NCBI GenBank assembly: GCA_015657535.1 | Contig: JADHZB010001290.1 | Span: 5,412-38,679, forward strand | Source: Nephromyces sp. MM_2019 | Taxonomy: Eukaryota; Apicomplexa; Aconoidasida; Nephromycida | Length of the DNA: 33,268 nt | Direction of reading: 5' to 3' | In this document: one piece after another, positions 11,519-23,657 of the stretch | Position numbering within the stretch: the first letter of the stretch is position 1 | How the letters are laid out: the number at the start of each line of letters is the position of its first letter | Notes under the pieces: generated by a model | The model's database searches: none | Told to the model about the DNA's origin: nothing | What the model saw: only the letters and a program-made list of their open reading frames with translations | Position numbers and translations under genes: made by a program

Positions 11519-14500
11519 ATGTTTATTTCAATCAGGATGCAAAAACCCAGTGCCAAAGCGGGAGATCCACTTCCTCAATTTCCTTTAAAGACTAATCCTA
11601 TTAATAGGGATAACTCACCACCAGTAGTACCCTCTACTCGTCAGTCAAGCGGAAATGTAAATGCAAACTCAACTTCTCAAGCAAGATATTTTTATTCCAA
11701 TCGCACCGATAGCTATTCAACTAGCGATGCAACAAATAGTTTCCTGAAACCCAAAACCCACGGGAGAAACACTTCTAATACGGATAACAGTAACAATAGC
11801 TTTTTCTTCCAGAATTTCAACCATCACCATCAGGAACATCAACCTAGGTATCAAAGCGAAGATGAAGGATACACAGAATCTTATGATATCTACGATGGTA
11901 AAATAGATACCTCTTTACACACTCGTAAGCCTAAAGCACTACTTTGTATTTTACATTCCAGTCTTTTGAGGAACTACGTAATAGCAAAGTATTTCGATCT
12001 ATATAGACCTTTATAATCACAGCTAAATAGAGGATATAATACTGATTTTATTTATAAAATTCCCTAAATGACAAAAATAACTAATCTTTTTAATTATTTC
12101 CCTACACCCATTAACATATTAACATTAGGTTTTATAACTTCACTAAAAAAGCTAAGTGGGCAGTATGAAATGGACTTAAACAATTTCAATAGACATTTGA
12201 GTGACGAGAGATCTCAGCTAGAAGGCAAAATAATGAATCTAGCAAAAGAAAAACAAGAGCTTCAAAACTTAATAAAACAAAAGGAGGAATTAATATCAAC
12301 TTACATGAGAAAATCGGATGAACTACAATCCCACCACACAAATCAGGTGACAGCTTTAAATGAGCGATATGAATCTTTGAATAAAGATATTCAAGCATTT
12401 TCTACTTTTTGTAAAGAAAAATCTCGAACTATTGACAAGGAAGAAGATAACACTTTGCTTCTATACAAGAAAAGATGTGATGAACAAAACAAAATTCTCA
12501 GCAGTATAAAGGAAAAAGTTGGCAATTGTAAGTTTATAAATATAAAAAAAGACACTGGAGTGCCTTTAGACTATGTGATCGAGAATTATCAACAAGAAAA
12601 AAAACTAATAGACTCTATAAAACAACTTTTAAGCCAAAAGCCAATGAATTTTCCCAAAGATTTCAAAGATTATCATGAAAATGTACGAAACTATACCTCA
12701 AGCGAGGGATTAGTAAGAAATGAAATTGTTGAAACTCTTAAGGGAATGGTAAACAGTTTCAATCGAGATAAACGAGGCTCAATATATGTTAAAGATGACA
12801 TATCTAAACAAGTAAGGGATCTCAAAAAGAATCTTAAGGTTTTTACACAAGTTATTGGTGATCCAAAAATCCTCGAGCTCTTGGAAAGCCTTATACAACT
12901 CGAATCAACTGCTATAAATCAGATAATCACACGCAAAAAAATTGAAACTGGTAATACATCAACTCAAATGGAAGACTATTGGTACGCAATATTTCTTCCT
13001 TACACCGGCTACGCTAAAACATTAGCAAGTGCTAATGATTATGCTTACATTGATCTAGCCTATATAATGACGCTTTTAAGTCACACAGATAACTTCAGCT
13101 TCAATTATCTTTTGGAAACATCTATGATATGGGGAAACAGGCATTGGTTCTACATTGCTAAAGATTCCCTCTTTAATAAATACATTTTAGCAAAATTGGA
13201 TCCTGAAATTGAAAAGTCAATATCTAGTTCAATTTTACAGCTAATGAAAAGGCCTGATAATTTCAAATCTGGAGGCGAAATGTTAGAATTTTTCGATTCC
13301 TTTTGTGGACATCTCCCACAGCCAATTGATCCAGAAACTGGTAACAATCTATGGCATATTGCAGCTATACACAACAATGGATTGATGATTGATTACCTAA
13401 CATCCCATGAAGAATATTATCCTTCTTTAAAGGCTATTAATCAAGCAGGTAAGACAGCTCTAGACATCTGTGGTCCAGAAGTCAAAGAAAAGTTAGTTTG
13501 GGCCACAGTATTCCAACTAGCCTCAGAAGCATTTGATCTTTATCGGCAATCACAGTACATTGAAGCATGTGATATATATTTGAAAGCAATAAAATTATCA
13601 GAAGACCTATTGGATTTAGAAGGTGAACATAGCACAAAAATGTCTCGTGAAAATCTAGCTAAGTTATACACTAATAAGGCAAAAGCACTTATTCAACTTG
13701 GGGATTGGTTAGAGGCCATCGAAGACTGTGAAAAAAGTTTAGATCTCAACTCTGATCTTAAAAGTGTATATTTCACACTAATTACATTATACGAAAACTT
13801 GTTAGATTGGAAGTCGGCTTTAGATGTGTGTAACAGGCTATATGAAAAGTTCAAAGTTTATGAAAGAACAAAAATGACAGAATTAAAAGAACAATTAAAC
13901 GCTACACGCTTTCAAATCCTTCAATTACCTTCTTCAGCAACTACTGAAGAGATTAAAAGATCATATTTGAAAATGTGTAAAATATGGCACCCTGATAAGG
14001 TAACTAACGACAACTCAAATATTAAAAAGAGACATCAAAATCAATTCAATCGTATCAATGAGGCTAAGGAATTCCTTGAAAATCAAATAAATCGACAAAC
14101 CGAAAGCAATAAGAGGGAGTCGAAATATTTGGCTCCAAAACCCAGTGATCTCACTACAAAAAACTTACCTAATCTTCGCACTAAACCCAAAGATCCTTCC
14201 TCGAGAAATGATAAAAACAAGTCACCTAATGAAAAACCAATCAATTTTGATGAAGGATCTCCTAGCTCAGATTCTAATAGTAGAAGCAAAACTCCTTATT
14301 CTAATAAGGATTATAATTTTACTAAAAAACCATCATCAAATGATAAAGAAAAAAGTTCTAATGATTCTAAAACAAATTCATATGGTGACACATCCTTCCC
14401 GAAAGGAGATACCAACGTTGATAATGGAAATGATGCCGAAGATAATGATCTTTCATCAATTTCCGATGAGCAATTACAAACTAACTTAGAGGTAGTTAAT

Positions 14501-15997
14501 AAATCTATGAAATATTTTCTTCAAGATAGAAAAGCTAAGGAACAAGAACTTGCTGAATTACAACTTAAAAGGAAAGAAAGTCCTAATTACAACCTTCAAC
14601 TAGAATCCATTGTATCCAAAGAAGTAGCTTCTCTCTCCTCACGATATGACAAAAAGGCTAAGGAACATCAAAAGCTAAGCGCTGAAATCGAACGTAGAGC
14701 TAATAACTCCCAATCTAATAATATCAACAAAGGACAAACAAGCCCACCATCGCAAGATAAATCTCCATCTTTGTCTGAGTTTATCAATGCCAACAACCCA
14801 CAGTCAAATAAAGATTTTTCGAATGCCGATGAAGACATCTTTAAAAAGCCAACCAAAGACAAATCAAATCCACAGAAAGATTTAAATCAATTGAATTACA
14901 CAAATACTGATACAAAAGGCATAAATTTCAACGAAAAAAATGACTATGATTCGTCAATTAATGATTGGATTGGTGATAAAGATGATCTAGACGATTCATT
15001 CTATTCTCCTTTGAATAGCCCCCTCAGTAAACCCTCAAATGCACACCCATCCATATTTGAAAAACGAAGGCTCAAAGGAGCACGCACTTACACTGATCCT
15101 TTTGAAGAACCCAACGGCTCTTCAGAAATTAAATTTGAGCCTATGCCTAGCCCATCTACTTTTCCCCCATTTCCGGACAGCCAAAGTCTTGCTCCAGAAT
15201 TTCCTGGTGAGCAAGATACTCACAAACATTTTGATACAGAAATACCTGAGCGTAAGAAAAACTCTAAAAAGAGTCCTTATTCTTCAACTATCAGCAATCA
15301 CGACAAAAAGAGTCCTAACTCTTCAACTGTAATTAACCACGACAAATTTCGAGAAGCAAGCCCATCTAAAATACAAAACTCTAACATAGATATCAACAAT
15401 GACCAAGACAAATTCCAGGATGATTTTCACCTACAAAAATCTGCTACAAAGAATAAAATCCCCTCAAAACCATCAAAACGTAAGAAAAACAAGAATCTAG
15501 GCCCCTCATCCACGGATTCTAACGAAGTATTTAAAATGGAAGATAAAGCAGGATCAATCAATCTCATCCCTTCGGTACATGATGAAACCTTGTTTTATAC
15601 AGATCCATTACACCCATCGCATTTTTCTACTCACCCTCACAATACTACAATTACTTTTGAAGATCCCCACTCTTCTTATGCTACTGAAAGTGAGCCTGAA
15701 CATAGGTCCAATGATCATATGTTTTCTGCACCTTACGTAAAGTTTCCCAGTTTCGAATCTGAGGACTTAAAACTAGAAAATTCCAATAACAATGAGCCTC
15801 TGTTATCTGAATATTACAGTTTCCCCTATGAAAAATTTACTTCAGATGGCCATAAAAACTCTTATGAACCATTGCCTTATAACCAGAAAAACTCGATATT
15901 TGAGCATCAAAGGGATGTTAATTTAGATCAATCAAGTTTTTATAAAAGTAACCCAAATAAATTCACCGAAACAGCGACTCATTCACCTCAACAATAA
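11519..15997 (+). CDS. Coiled-coil / ankyrin-like / TPR / J-domain protein with long disordered tail
   Basis: Exon 1 is 11519-11924 and exon 2 is 12129-15997 (donor C^GTAAGC, acceptor CATTAG, phase 1), giving 1424 residues. In order: a polar N-terminus; a coiled coil (about 148-255); an ankyrin-like segment (about 540-585: NNLWHIAAIHNNGLMIDYL, then GKTALDI); TPR-like helices (about 597-717: AFDLYRQSQYIEACDIYLKA, AKALIQLGDWLEAIEDCEKS); a J domain (about 730-790) with HPD at about 756-758; then about 630 residues rich in N, S, D, K and P, interrupted by a second coiled coil (about 907-990). The J domain should stimulate the ATPase of an Hsp70, and TPRs often hold Hsp70 or Hsp90 tails, as in DNAJC7-type co-chaperones. 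No signal peptide is seen, so it is probably cytosolic or nuclear. The start could be 11519 or 11537. A TTTCAATCAG just before 11537 could also be the acceptor of an unseen 5' exon. The client is unknown. Confidence 0.85.
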
Positions 15998-18823
15998 ATT
16001 CTTTTTTATCCAATTTTAAACATAATCAATTCTAGGCTTTTACTAATTTGTTATTTAAATAACACACATCAGCTAAATATTTACGCTATAAGTGGAAATT
16101 TTTTTTTAAGGGATAAACTTTTCTAAGGAAAAATTACTCATTCAACAACCATTACACTTAAATTCGAACATTTTATCACCAAACTGGAATAAATAAGCTC
16201 TTTGAAAACTTGCTAATTAATTGCACAAAATTTTGCAACATTATTAATCTTTATATAATTATATGCAAATCATTTATGGATATGTTTAGTTTTCTTTGAT
16301 TATTATTGATTATCTTTCTTAAACTCTATTCTTAAATGCTACATAAGCTACATAACACCCTTTCTTATTTTGGATCTAGTTATTTAACCAAATTTATTTA
16401 AAAGTGCATTAATATTTTAAATAAATTTAGTGTTTTGGCTAATCATCTGAAATTCTCACATAATTTTGCAATAACTACTCTGGAACACAAAAGAAAATGA
16501 GAACTTTTAACAAGTATTTCAAACAAAGAAAAGATGTAAATAAGGATATTTTAAGTAAATTTGAAATTCCAGTTTGGTAAGAATTATATAAAAGTATATT
16601 TGATGCTTCAGTGTTTTTGAAATCAATTCGGTTATAAGGTAAAATATATAATAATACATCAAGTTACTCGAGATAACGTTGTTATGAAAATATAATCAAT
16701 ATAATTAACCCATCGGTTTTCGAGCTTACTGTAAGTTTTATATTTATTCAAACAACACAAACTGTAACATCTAGTTCATTTTTGCTTTCTTAGGTGATAT
16801 AATTATTGGAAGGATTATCTATACAGAACTGATTTAAGCAAACTGCTATAGAGCAATTTTCTTTAAAATATCTAGGACAGAAAATTGTTACTCCGAATCT
16901 TGTTTTTAAAACTCTGCTGAAAATTATAATTTCTTTTTTGTAAATGTCTATACAACACATTAAATAAAATTTGGAGATCAAGTTTACCCTTTTATTAACA
17001 ATTCTGTAAAGCACTCTAACTTTTGGAATGCTTAGCTACTAGTCCTTCAAGTGACGATAGCAAATTATAAGAAAAAATTCCATTTGCTATAATCATCTGC
17101 CAGCTGTCTCAAAAAGTGGCCTTAGTGAAATTTTGCTCAGCTTGCTGAAAGCTTGACGCATTCAATCTCATTTATTTCATAATATTGGTAAAAAGTGAAG
17201 AAAGGACGCAGTTGTTTAATTTTGACTTGAAATATTACTATAAATTACAAAATTTGAAATCAATTTATAAATTTCCATAATTAGTTTTATAAACCAACAT
17301 ATTACCAATAAAAAATCTCCTATAAGAATGAACAATCTCCAAGCTAATGACCCTATATCCTCTATGATTTTAATCTTTACAAGTATTTATTAATACTTTA
17401 AGTTGCCTATCTAGTTTCTTAATGGTACTTTTTACAATTGGAAAGAGCACAAAATGTTTGCTATTGTTGTTAAAATTGTTGGGGAAAGTAAGTTTTACAG
17501 TGCTAATATTAATACTCGGATTATAAGATGATATTATACTTTCAACCTTATAACATGTATCCGATTAAAAAGAAATTGAACCTCTTATTTTGCATGTAGG
17601 TCTATGAATTTTGTGTGGGGAGTCAATTAGATAAAATATCTTGATTAATCATTATTTACTCAGTTGACGTATTTTATTTTAGTTTTAAAATTGATCTCAA
17701 TTGAAATTATTCAATTTAAATTTTAAGTTTAAGTCAGTCTTAGATCAATTAAACTACTTTGATTAATTTTTACAAACTACTCTCTTGAGAAGTCAGGTAT
17801 TCCTTAAACCTACGAAATATTATTAAGATTGTATAATAATAAAATTAATTTATATTAAATGTGTTGCGAAGTGAAGATTTAACAATATTCGCAATTACTG
17901 GAACATGTTAAATGGCCAATAAAGTTAGTGCAGAGCACCAATTAATATTAGTTTTAAGCTATAAAAATCCTGAGTTAGTTAAAAATTTTGTCACACGTTA
18001 GCAATTAGGAAAACCATGCATTCAATAAATTAGAAAAGCATTACAAACAATAAATGAATTAAAAACCCACTCTATTAACTGTGAAGAATTAATATAAATG
18101 AATATCATAAATTTGTTCAAAGGAATGTTTCAAATGCATTAGAATCTTACTTTAATTAAGAAATATCCACATAAAATGTCAAGCAATTAATCAACTTTGC
18201 AATTTATTCAACATATAAATTTGAAATTAACAATAAAAAAATTTCGACACATTTGTAACTTAAAAAACAATCAATTCTTTTTGTCCTCACTAAAACTACA
18301 TTTTTTTTGAAAAGTTAAAGATGCTATTAACAAACAAACAACCTATTCTAATTTACAAATTATATTTAAATCAATAATATGAAAACATTGAAATATTTAC
18401 AGATTTGAATTTTATTTATATATCTGACCTGGGAATATAATATTTAGAAATTTAAAGGAGTTTTAAAAGGCCTAAAAATCTAAAAGCTCAAATAAAAAAA
18501 ATAAAAATGTAAACTAATCCGATTACCAAAGGTTGATAAAATATAATTAGTAGATGCAGTACTAATACAGTACAATTTAGCCTATGCAACCAAAATATGG
18601 TTTAAATTTATAGCCAAGAATTTAGGAAAAATTAACAAACATCGTTATAATATAAACATTTGTGTTTTATTTCTCAAAAATTTAACAATTCCTGGCATTG
18701 TGACTACATTAGAAACATATATGGCACACATATTTATACATACAATTCCCTTCAGGTTGTTATAAATTTTCTTCTCTAAAAGATTATATATAACAGTGTA
18801 GATTAAACGAAAGATAACATAAA
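15998..18823. other. 2.8 kb AT-rich spacer, nothing recognised
   Basis: This is the 3' flank of the J-domain gene and the 5' flank of the phosphatase gene. It is strongly AT-rich with no TG/CA microsatellites and no convincing coding segment. The only short open frame (minus, 16790-17014) has no family character or splice partner. A slightly less AT-rich patch at about 17025-17165 is the only compositional feature I noticed. Confidence 0.6.
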
Positions 18824-20854
18824 ATGAATAAACTATCAATTGTCTATACGATTAGGTTCTTCCCAGATATATTTATATATATTGTATGCTTCTCGATTTA
18901 TAAAAGCCAAGTATGGGCTATGAATTCTTCAGATGATAAAGGACTGGTGTTGCAACCACTAAGCTCACCCGATACGATAACAGCTGAGGCTTTAAATAGT
19001 CTTGTTTTTGTAAGCTGTTGTAAACAAGATGAAAGCTATACGACTATGACTAAGTCAATAAATTCACACAATGCTGAAGCCTTCATATGGATGGGTGATG
19101 CTATTTATTCAAGTTCAAAATAAGAAATATTAATGTTAGATTACCAAAAAGAATTATTGGAACATTTTGATATTCATGCAGAACCACCTTATCCGGAAGG
19201 CTTATATAAGGCATACAAAAGAGTTGGGCATGACTACGAACTTATAAAACATCACCATAAGTTTATCGATGGGACCTGGGATGATCATGATTTCGGTATG
19301 AATACAGCTTAACACAGCACTTAATTTTCAAGCTTTATATTTCATTTTTATTTATAATAATTTTGTGAAGTTCCACTATTTTATTTCACAAGTAGCATTT
19401 ATCCAGCGTTCAATAGTGTCCTAGAAGAGGCTAATAATTGTATAGAAATTGAGAAAATTTATGAATTTCATAAAACTAAACAGGCGTAAATGATGCGGAT
19501 GGAACATTTGAATTTAAGGATGAAAGTCAGGCTTTATTCCTTGATTTCTTAAACATATCAAAAAATGATCCTAGAAGATGGCGCCGAGGAGTTTATTCAT
19601 CACATGTTTTTGGGCCAGCTTCACCTATAAATAAGCAAGTTAAAGTGATTCTCTTGGATACAAGATATCATCGTGATGTAGGCATCTTTCCAAATATGTC
19701 TGCCATCTCAAGCCACCGATCTATGGTGTTATTAAATGCAATTTTGAGGGGACTCACAAGCCTTTTTGGGTTAGCATATATATAAGTAAAATATACTTAC
19801 CCTGAATTATTATTATCTGATAAATATTAGAATAAAACCTTTTTTTGCTGGTGATATTCTTGGTGAGGCTCAATGGCTATGGCTAGAGTCACAGTTGATC
19901 AATAGCGACGCAAGTGTCAACATAATTGTCTCATCTATTCAGGTATTTGATGATATTTGAATTTATCTTTTGAACAAATAGCAAAATAATTTACAATGAG
20001 GGAATTTTATCACTCTAGATAGGAACTTCTATCCCAATGGTAGAAAATTGGGGCCATTACCCTAAAGCACGTCAGCGACTTTTCGATCTCATTAAGAAGA
20101 ATAAACCAAAAGGAGTGATTTTCCTTTCGGGTGATGTACATTATGCTGAATTAATAGGAAACCAGGTAAGTAAAACTCCCCCTCATAAAGCAATAACCCC
20201 TTAAACTCCAATCCTTCTTATAGCAAGGGGTGATTGAAGCAACCTCAAGTGGGATGACACATTCGCTTAAGGAAAATTTTATTACAAATTTTTCATTTAA
20301 AAATTATTTCATGCCTCGCTTCTCACAACACCGAAATCAATTCGAAGATTTTTTTATTGATAAAAATTTCGGTATACTCAAGTTTTATTTTACAGAGAAA
20401 AATAAAGGTAGGCAATCCAAGACATCTCATAATGTTCGTGACCTCTTGTGTTCGTAGCTATTTAAAACCCTTGAATCAGAAATACTTTCCCGCCTTAATA
20501 GCAATTTTATAAAGTCTTTGATCACACTCTGAAAATTCTTAAATTATATTAATTTTTAATCATTTATTCTTAGGTACGAATGTCAACATATCTATTCATG
20601 ACGAAAACAATCAAATTAAACTACAAGTCAATCAAACTTTTACCGAAGATGAAGATCTAGAAAGCAGATATAAGACATTAGATGACCTTCCTCATATAAT
20701 TATACCTCTGAAAACTCATACAGTCATTCTAAGAGCAACTTTATTTTCCTTATTCACTTTGTGGTTAATACAGTTTTTTATAATTGGAATTTCAATTATG
20801 CAAATATTTTTCACGAAGATATTCTCAGCATTTATTAAATTTTTTGTTAAATAG
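18824..20854 (+). CDS. PhoD-like metallophosphatase, secreted and membrane-anchored, with an in-frame TAA in exon 1
   Basis: PhoD enzymes are secreted metal-dependent phosphomonoesterases/phosphodiesterases. Exons: 18824-19295, 19484-19769, 19831-19942, 20019-20165, 20224-20407, 20574-20854; all junctions are GT-AG with agreeing phases. The product is 484 residues if a 27-nt mini-intron (19113-19139) is removed. Family motifs appear in order: LVFVSCCKQDE, FIWMGDAIY, GTWDDHDFGVNDADG, LDFLNISKNDPRRWRRGVYS, VKVILLDTRYHRD, DILGEAQWLWLE, IIVSSIQIGTSIP and GVIFLSGDVHYAEL. The Asp/His pairs in GD, DDHD and SGDVH are the expected metal ligands. A hydrophobic N-terminus (about residues 5-28) is a signal sequence or anchor, and a hydrophobic stretch near the C-terminus (LFSLFTLWLIQFF onward) is a probable membrane anchor. 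The anomaly is TAA at 19121-19123 inside otherwise continuous coding sequence. The J-domain and isochorismatase genes end in TAA, which argues against a reassigned code. The remaining options are a mini-intron, readthrough, or a pseudogene or base error. Confidence 0.88.
19113..19139 (+). other. Candidate 27-nt mini-intron around an in-frame TAA
   Basis: The segment starts with GTTCAA, ends with ATGTTAG and holds TATTAAT, which resembles a branch site. It is 27 bases long, so removal keeps the frame and changes SSSK-stop-EILMLD to SNYQKE. The catalytic GDAIY just upstream is kept. The donor is weak, and the next shortest intron I modelled here is 58 bases, so this call is speculative. Confidence 0.35.
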
Positions 20855-21115
20855 GCTACATTTAAATATCTTTATTAACGTGATAAAAATCCGTTTTAGT
20901 CATTTCATTATCAAAATTGATTTTTTTACAAAGCTTTTAATGGGTTTTTGAAAATAAATATCTATTTTTGACAAGATTAATTATGAATTAAATCCTAAAA
21001 ATTGTCACCACTAATACACATCACTGTTAAAAATTAGGAAATTTTTGATATCAAAACTCAAATAACCAGCCAAACTTGCATGGAATTGTTTTTACAAAAC
21101 AATTCAATCACCCGA
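20855..21115. other. Short spacer between convergent genes
   Basis: About 260 AT-rich bases separate the 3' ends of the phosphatase gene and the Thr-rich secreted protein gene. The stretch should hold both 3' UTRs and polyadenylation sites; AATAAA-like motifs occur, for example in TGAAAATAAATATC near 20950. Confidence 0.6.
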
Positions 21116-21830
21116 TTATGGGGTAGCAGTTGTTGTTGTTGTGGTAGTGGTAGTAAAGGTACAGTTTTGAACTGCTTGAGTGACAAATTCATTGACTTGT
21201 TCTGGAGTTTCCTTATGACCATCTTGGAAAGTAGCTGCGGGAATAAACACTTGAGCTGTAGCACAGAAAAATTTAGCCGTAGGGTAAGTCATTTTCATTG
21301 GTTCAAGGAAGGTATTTATCCAGAATGCCATTTTTTGTTCATCGGCACTAGTTGTTCCCCATGAATTGCCAACATATTCTGAAATAAAAAAAAACCAGCA
21401 ACATAAAAATTTCCTCAAATCTATAAATTTATTCATTACCTGCATAGGACATCAAGAAACAGCTTGCATTAGTTCCAAACATAGAACATTGAGTACTATT
21501 CATGTAATTAGCGAAAGCTGGATTGAATTGATAAAATGTGTCATAAAAGAATTCATGGAACTGTGTTGAGTTGTAATTGAAAAAGAATTCAGGTTCCTTT
21601 TCTAATTGTCTAAGGTTCTTTCCAGCTTTGGAATTTGTATATGGGACATATTCACTGGTTTCCATCATGGCTGATTCGGGAGCTACGTTAAAATCATCAG
21701 TCATTATCATATCGTGATTGTGTTCGTGTTCTACTACAACATTATCAAAATTTTCTTTTGATTCTGAGATAGTAGTGAAAAGGGAAATGGTTACAAAAAG
21801 AGAAATGATATAACAAGTTAGATTCTTCAT
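21116..21830 (-). CDS. Orphan secreted protein with Thr-rich C-terminus
   Basis: Two exons on the minus strand, 21830-21440 and 21378-21116, joined across a 61-base intron (donor TATGCAG^GTAATG, acceptor ATTTCAG, phase 1), give about 217 residues. An N-terminal signal peptide is clear (MKNLTCYIISLFVTISLF, cleavage probably before ESKENF). The mature part has a His/Asp/Met-rich stretch (HEHNHDMIMTDD), an aromatic central part (EFFFNYNSTQFHEFFYDTFY), four cysteines (in STQCSMF, NASCFLM, KFFCATA and VQNCTF) and several N-glycosylation sites (NST, NAS, NCT). It ends with nine threonines and ATP, a likely O-glycosylated tail. I recognise no family. Four cysteines suggest two disulfides in an extracellular fold. 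It converges on the phosphatase gene, 261 bases away. Splice phase, signal peptide and cysteine pattern support a real gene; the function is unknown. Confidence 0.75.
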
Positions 21831-23657
21831 ATTGGAATAATTTCTTAAAATTTTTTTCGGAATAAAAATATAATAACAATTTTTAAATTAAAAAACGAAA
21901 TGAAAGAAAATTTTGATTGGATTTAAATGTTTCTGAGCAAATGGCTATAAAAATCTTAGCTCAAGACGCATCAAAGAGGTTAATATAATCAAGAAAAAAA
22001 GGGAAATGGTTAGACAAGACGTGTTAGAAACAAGACTTCAAGACTTATAAGTTTATTTCTCTAGAATGCTATAAGACATAATTAATTTATATTCTAAGCT
22101 TTGAAAACTAGTATAACTACACCTAATCTACTTTGAAATCTAGTAGTTAAGATAAGTCGGGTAGAACAAATTGGTTATACTAAGTATAAAAAAAAAATAT
22201 TGTAGAACTCGATGGGGGACGATTCCACAAAAAATTTATTATTGATAGAAAATTTTCCCAGGGATTGAAACAAGTGAGATTTCTTTGAAAAGTATAACTT
22301 AAAAGTAAGCTTTCATATATAAGGAAGAATAGATTCATAAGCATTAGAATAGAAAGTATCACACAAAAATTTATCAACAATTTATCAGGAGTTAGAATAG
22401 TGAGGTTTATTGAGAATTTGGAAACCTACTTTGAATAAAAGGATTGTAACATGTAGATTTTCCAATAAGATTTTGGTTGAGAGTAGTCTAACAAAAATAA
22501 TATGGCATGCTTAAGAGGTTTACAAGAAAACTCGAGCAAAAAAATTAAAAGGAAAACCCATTTTGAGCAATGAAATATCCTAAGTTCGAGAAACTAGTTC
22601 ATAAATAATAGAAACAAAGCATGTTAAAACTAGAGAGAAGAAAAATTGGTTTGTTAATCAGTTTGGCTCATCAAAAATTGTCTTGATTATCATAGAGTTG
22701 ACAAGTTTAAAACCGAGTTTCTTGAAATTTTGGTCAAATACATTAAATTGAATTGGGGTGGGGAAGTTTATTTATAACACAAACCTAAAACTATTTTCAC
22801 ATAAATTGCCTGATATTTGCTACAGTATTTAAATTTTTATTACGTATAATAGGAAGTAAAACATAATTAATTTTCCTTTCAAAAAACCAATTTTTTTCCA
22901 TATCTATTGTTACTGTTATTAACCAAACAAATACAAGCTATCTCAAATTTTTTTAGATTTTTAAATTGTAAAGTTGCTATTATATATACCTATATACAGT
23001 ATGCGTAGCTTTAAGCGTTTATGAATAACTTAATAAAATAATAATTATCTTTAATTTTACCTTTATTTTGAAAACGAAAGTTTCAATATTGAAATTAACA
23101 ACTAGGAAATATTAATTTGAATAATGATATAAGCTGAAAATTAATGAGCATTGACAAACTTGCCAAAAAATACACAATTATTATTGTAAATCTACAAATA
23201 AACATACGCACCGTTGAATGTATCAGTCATAGCACACACATTTTTTAGAGTGCTTTCTGCACCATTTTAGCACTTCAACCATTGTGAGCAGCTTTCATAT
23301 AGCATACATGCACGCTTTATAATTAACCCAATCCAAAAATCTTAGAAGAAACAATATAAACAATTAAAGTTAGATCAACACAGCTCTTAAGCTTAAGAGC
23401 CACCCACCCATAAACTCACACCACCCACAGAGGGTACAATCTCATCACTTACCAATCCGCATACATTACCTCATACACATCACCCACCCAACTATACCCC
23501 TTACCTACACACATGTAAGCATATATAAGCCTCACACAAACAATCAAATCATATATCTCATAGCCACCTCAAGTGTAATACTCAACGGCTATTACATATT
23601 GGAATACCCATCGGAATACTTTTATAATTTGTTGGTTTAATCAATTTAAAAAATTTT
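21831..23657. other. 1.8 kb spacer between divergent genes
   Basis: Upstream region of both the Thr-rich protein gene (minus) and the isochorismatase-like gene (plus). About 21900-22720 is purine-rich on the plus strand. About 23390-23560 is unusually C-rich (CACCCACCC, CACCACCCACAG, ATCACCCACCC) and lies 100-270 bases before the isochorismatase start, so it may be promoter or 5' UTR sequence. No convincing coding segment was found. Confidence 0.55.

Noticed and set aside
14083..15332. Other-frame open segments inside the J-domain gene, both strands
   Set aside because: Shadows of the long, family-supported plus-strand frame; no domains or splice partners of their own.
16790..17014. Minus-strand 74-residue open frame
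   Set aside because: No signal, domain or matching splice sites; such lengths occur by chance in AT-rich DNA.
19095..19139. Alternative 45-nt intron starting at GTGATG to remove the TAA
   Set aside because: It would delete GDAIY, which holds a metal-binding Asp of PhoD enzymes; the 27-nt version keeps it.
18824..20854. Reassigned TAA codon as the explanation of the in-frame stop
   Set aside because: TAA is the natural stop of the J-domain, isochorismatase-like and other genes here, and no other modelled exon contains an internal TAA.
22180..22380. Minus-strand 66-residue hydrophobic open frame
   Set aside because: Leu/Phe/Ile-rich as expected from reversed purine-rich DNA; no supporting start context, intron or family.
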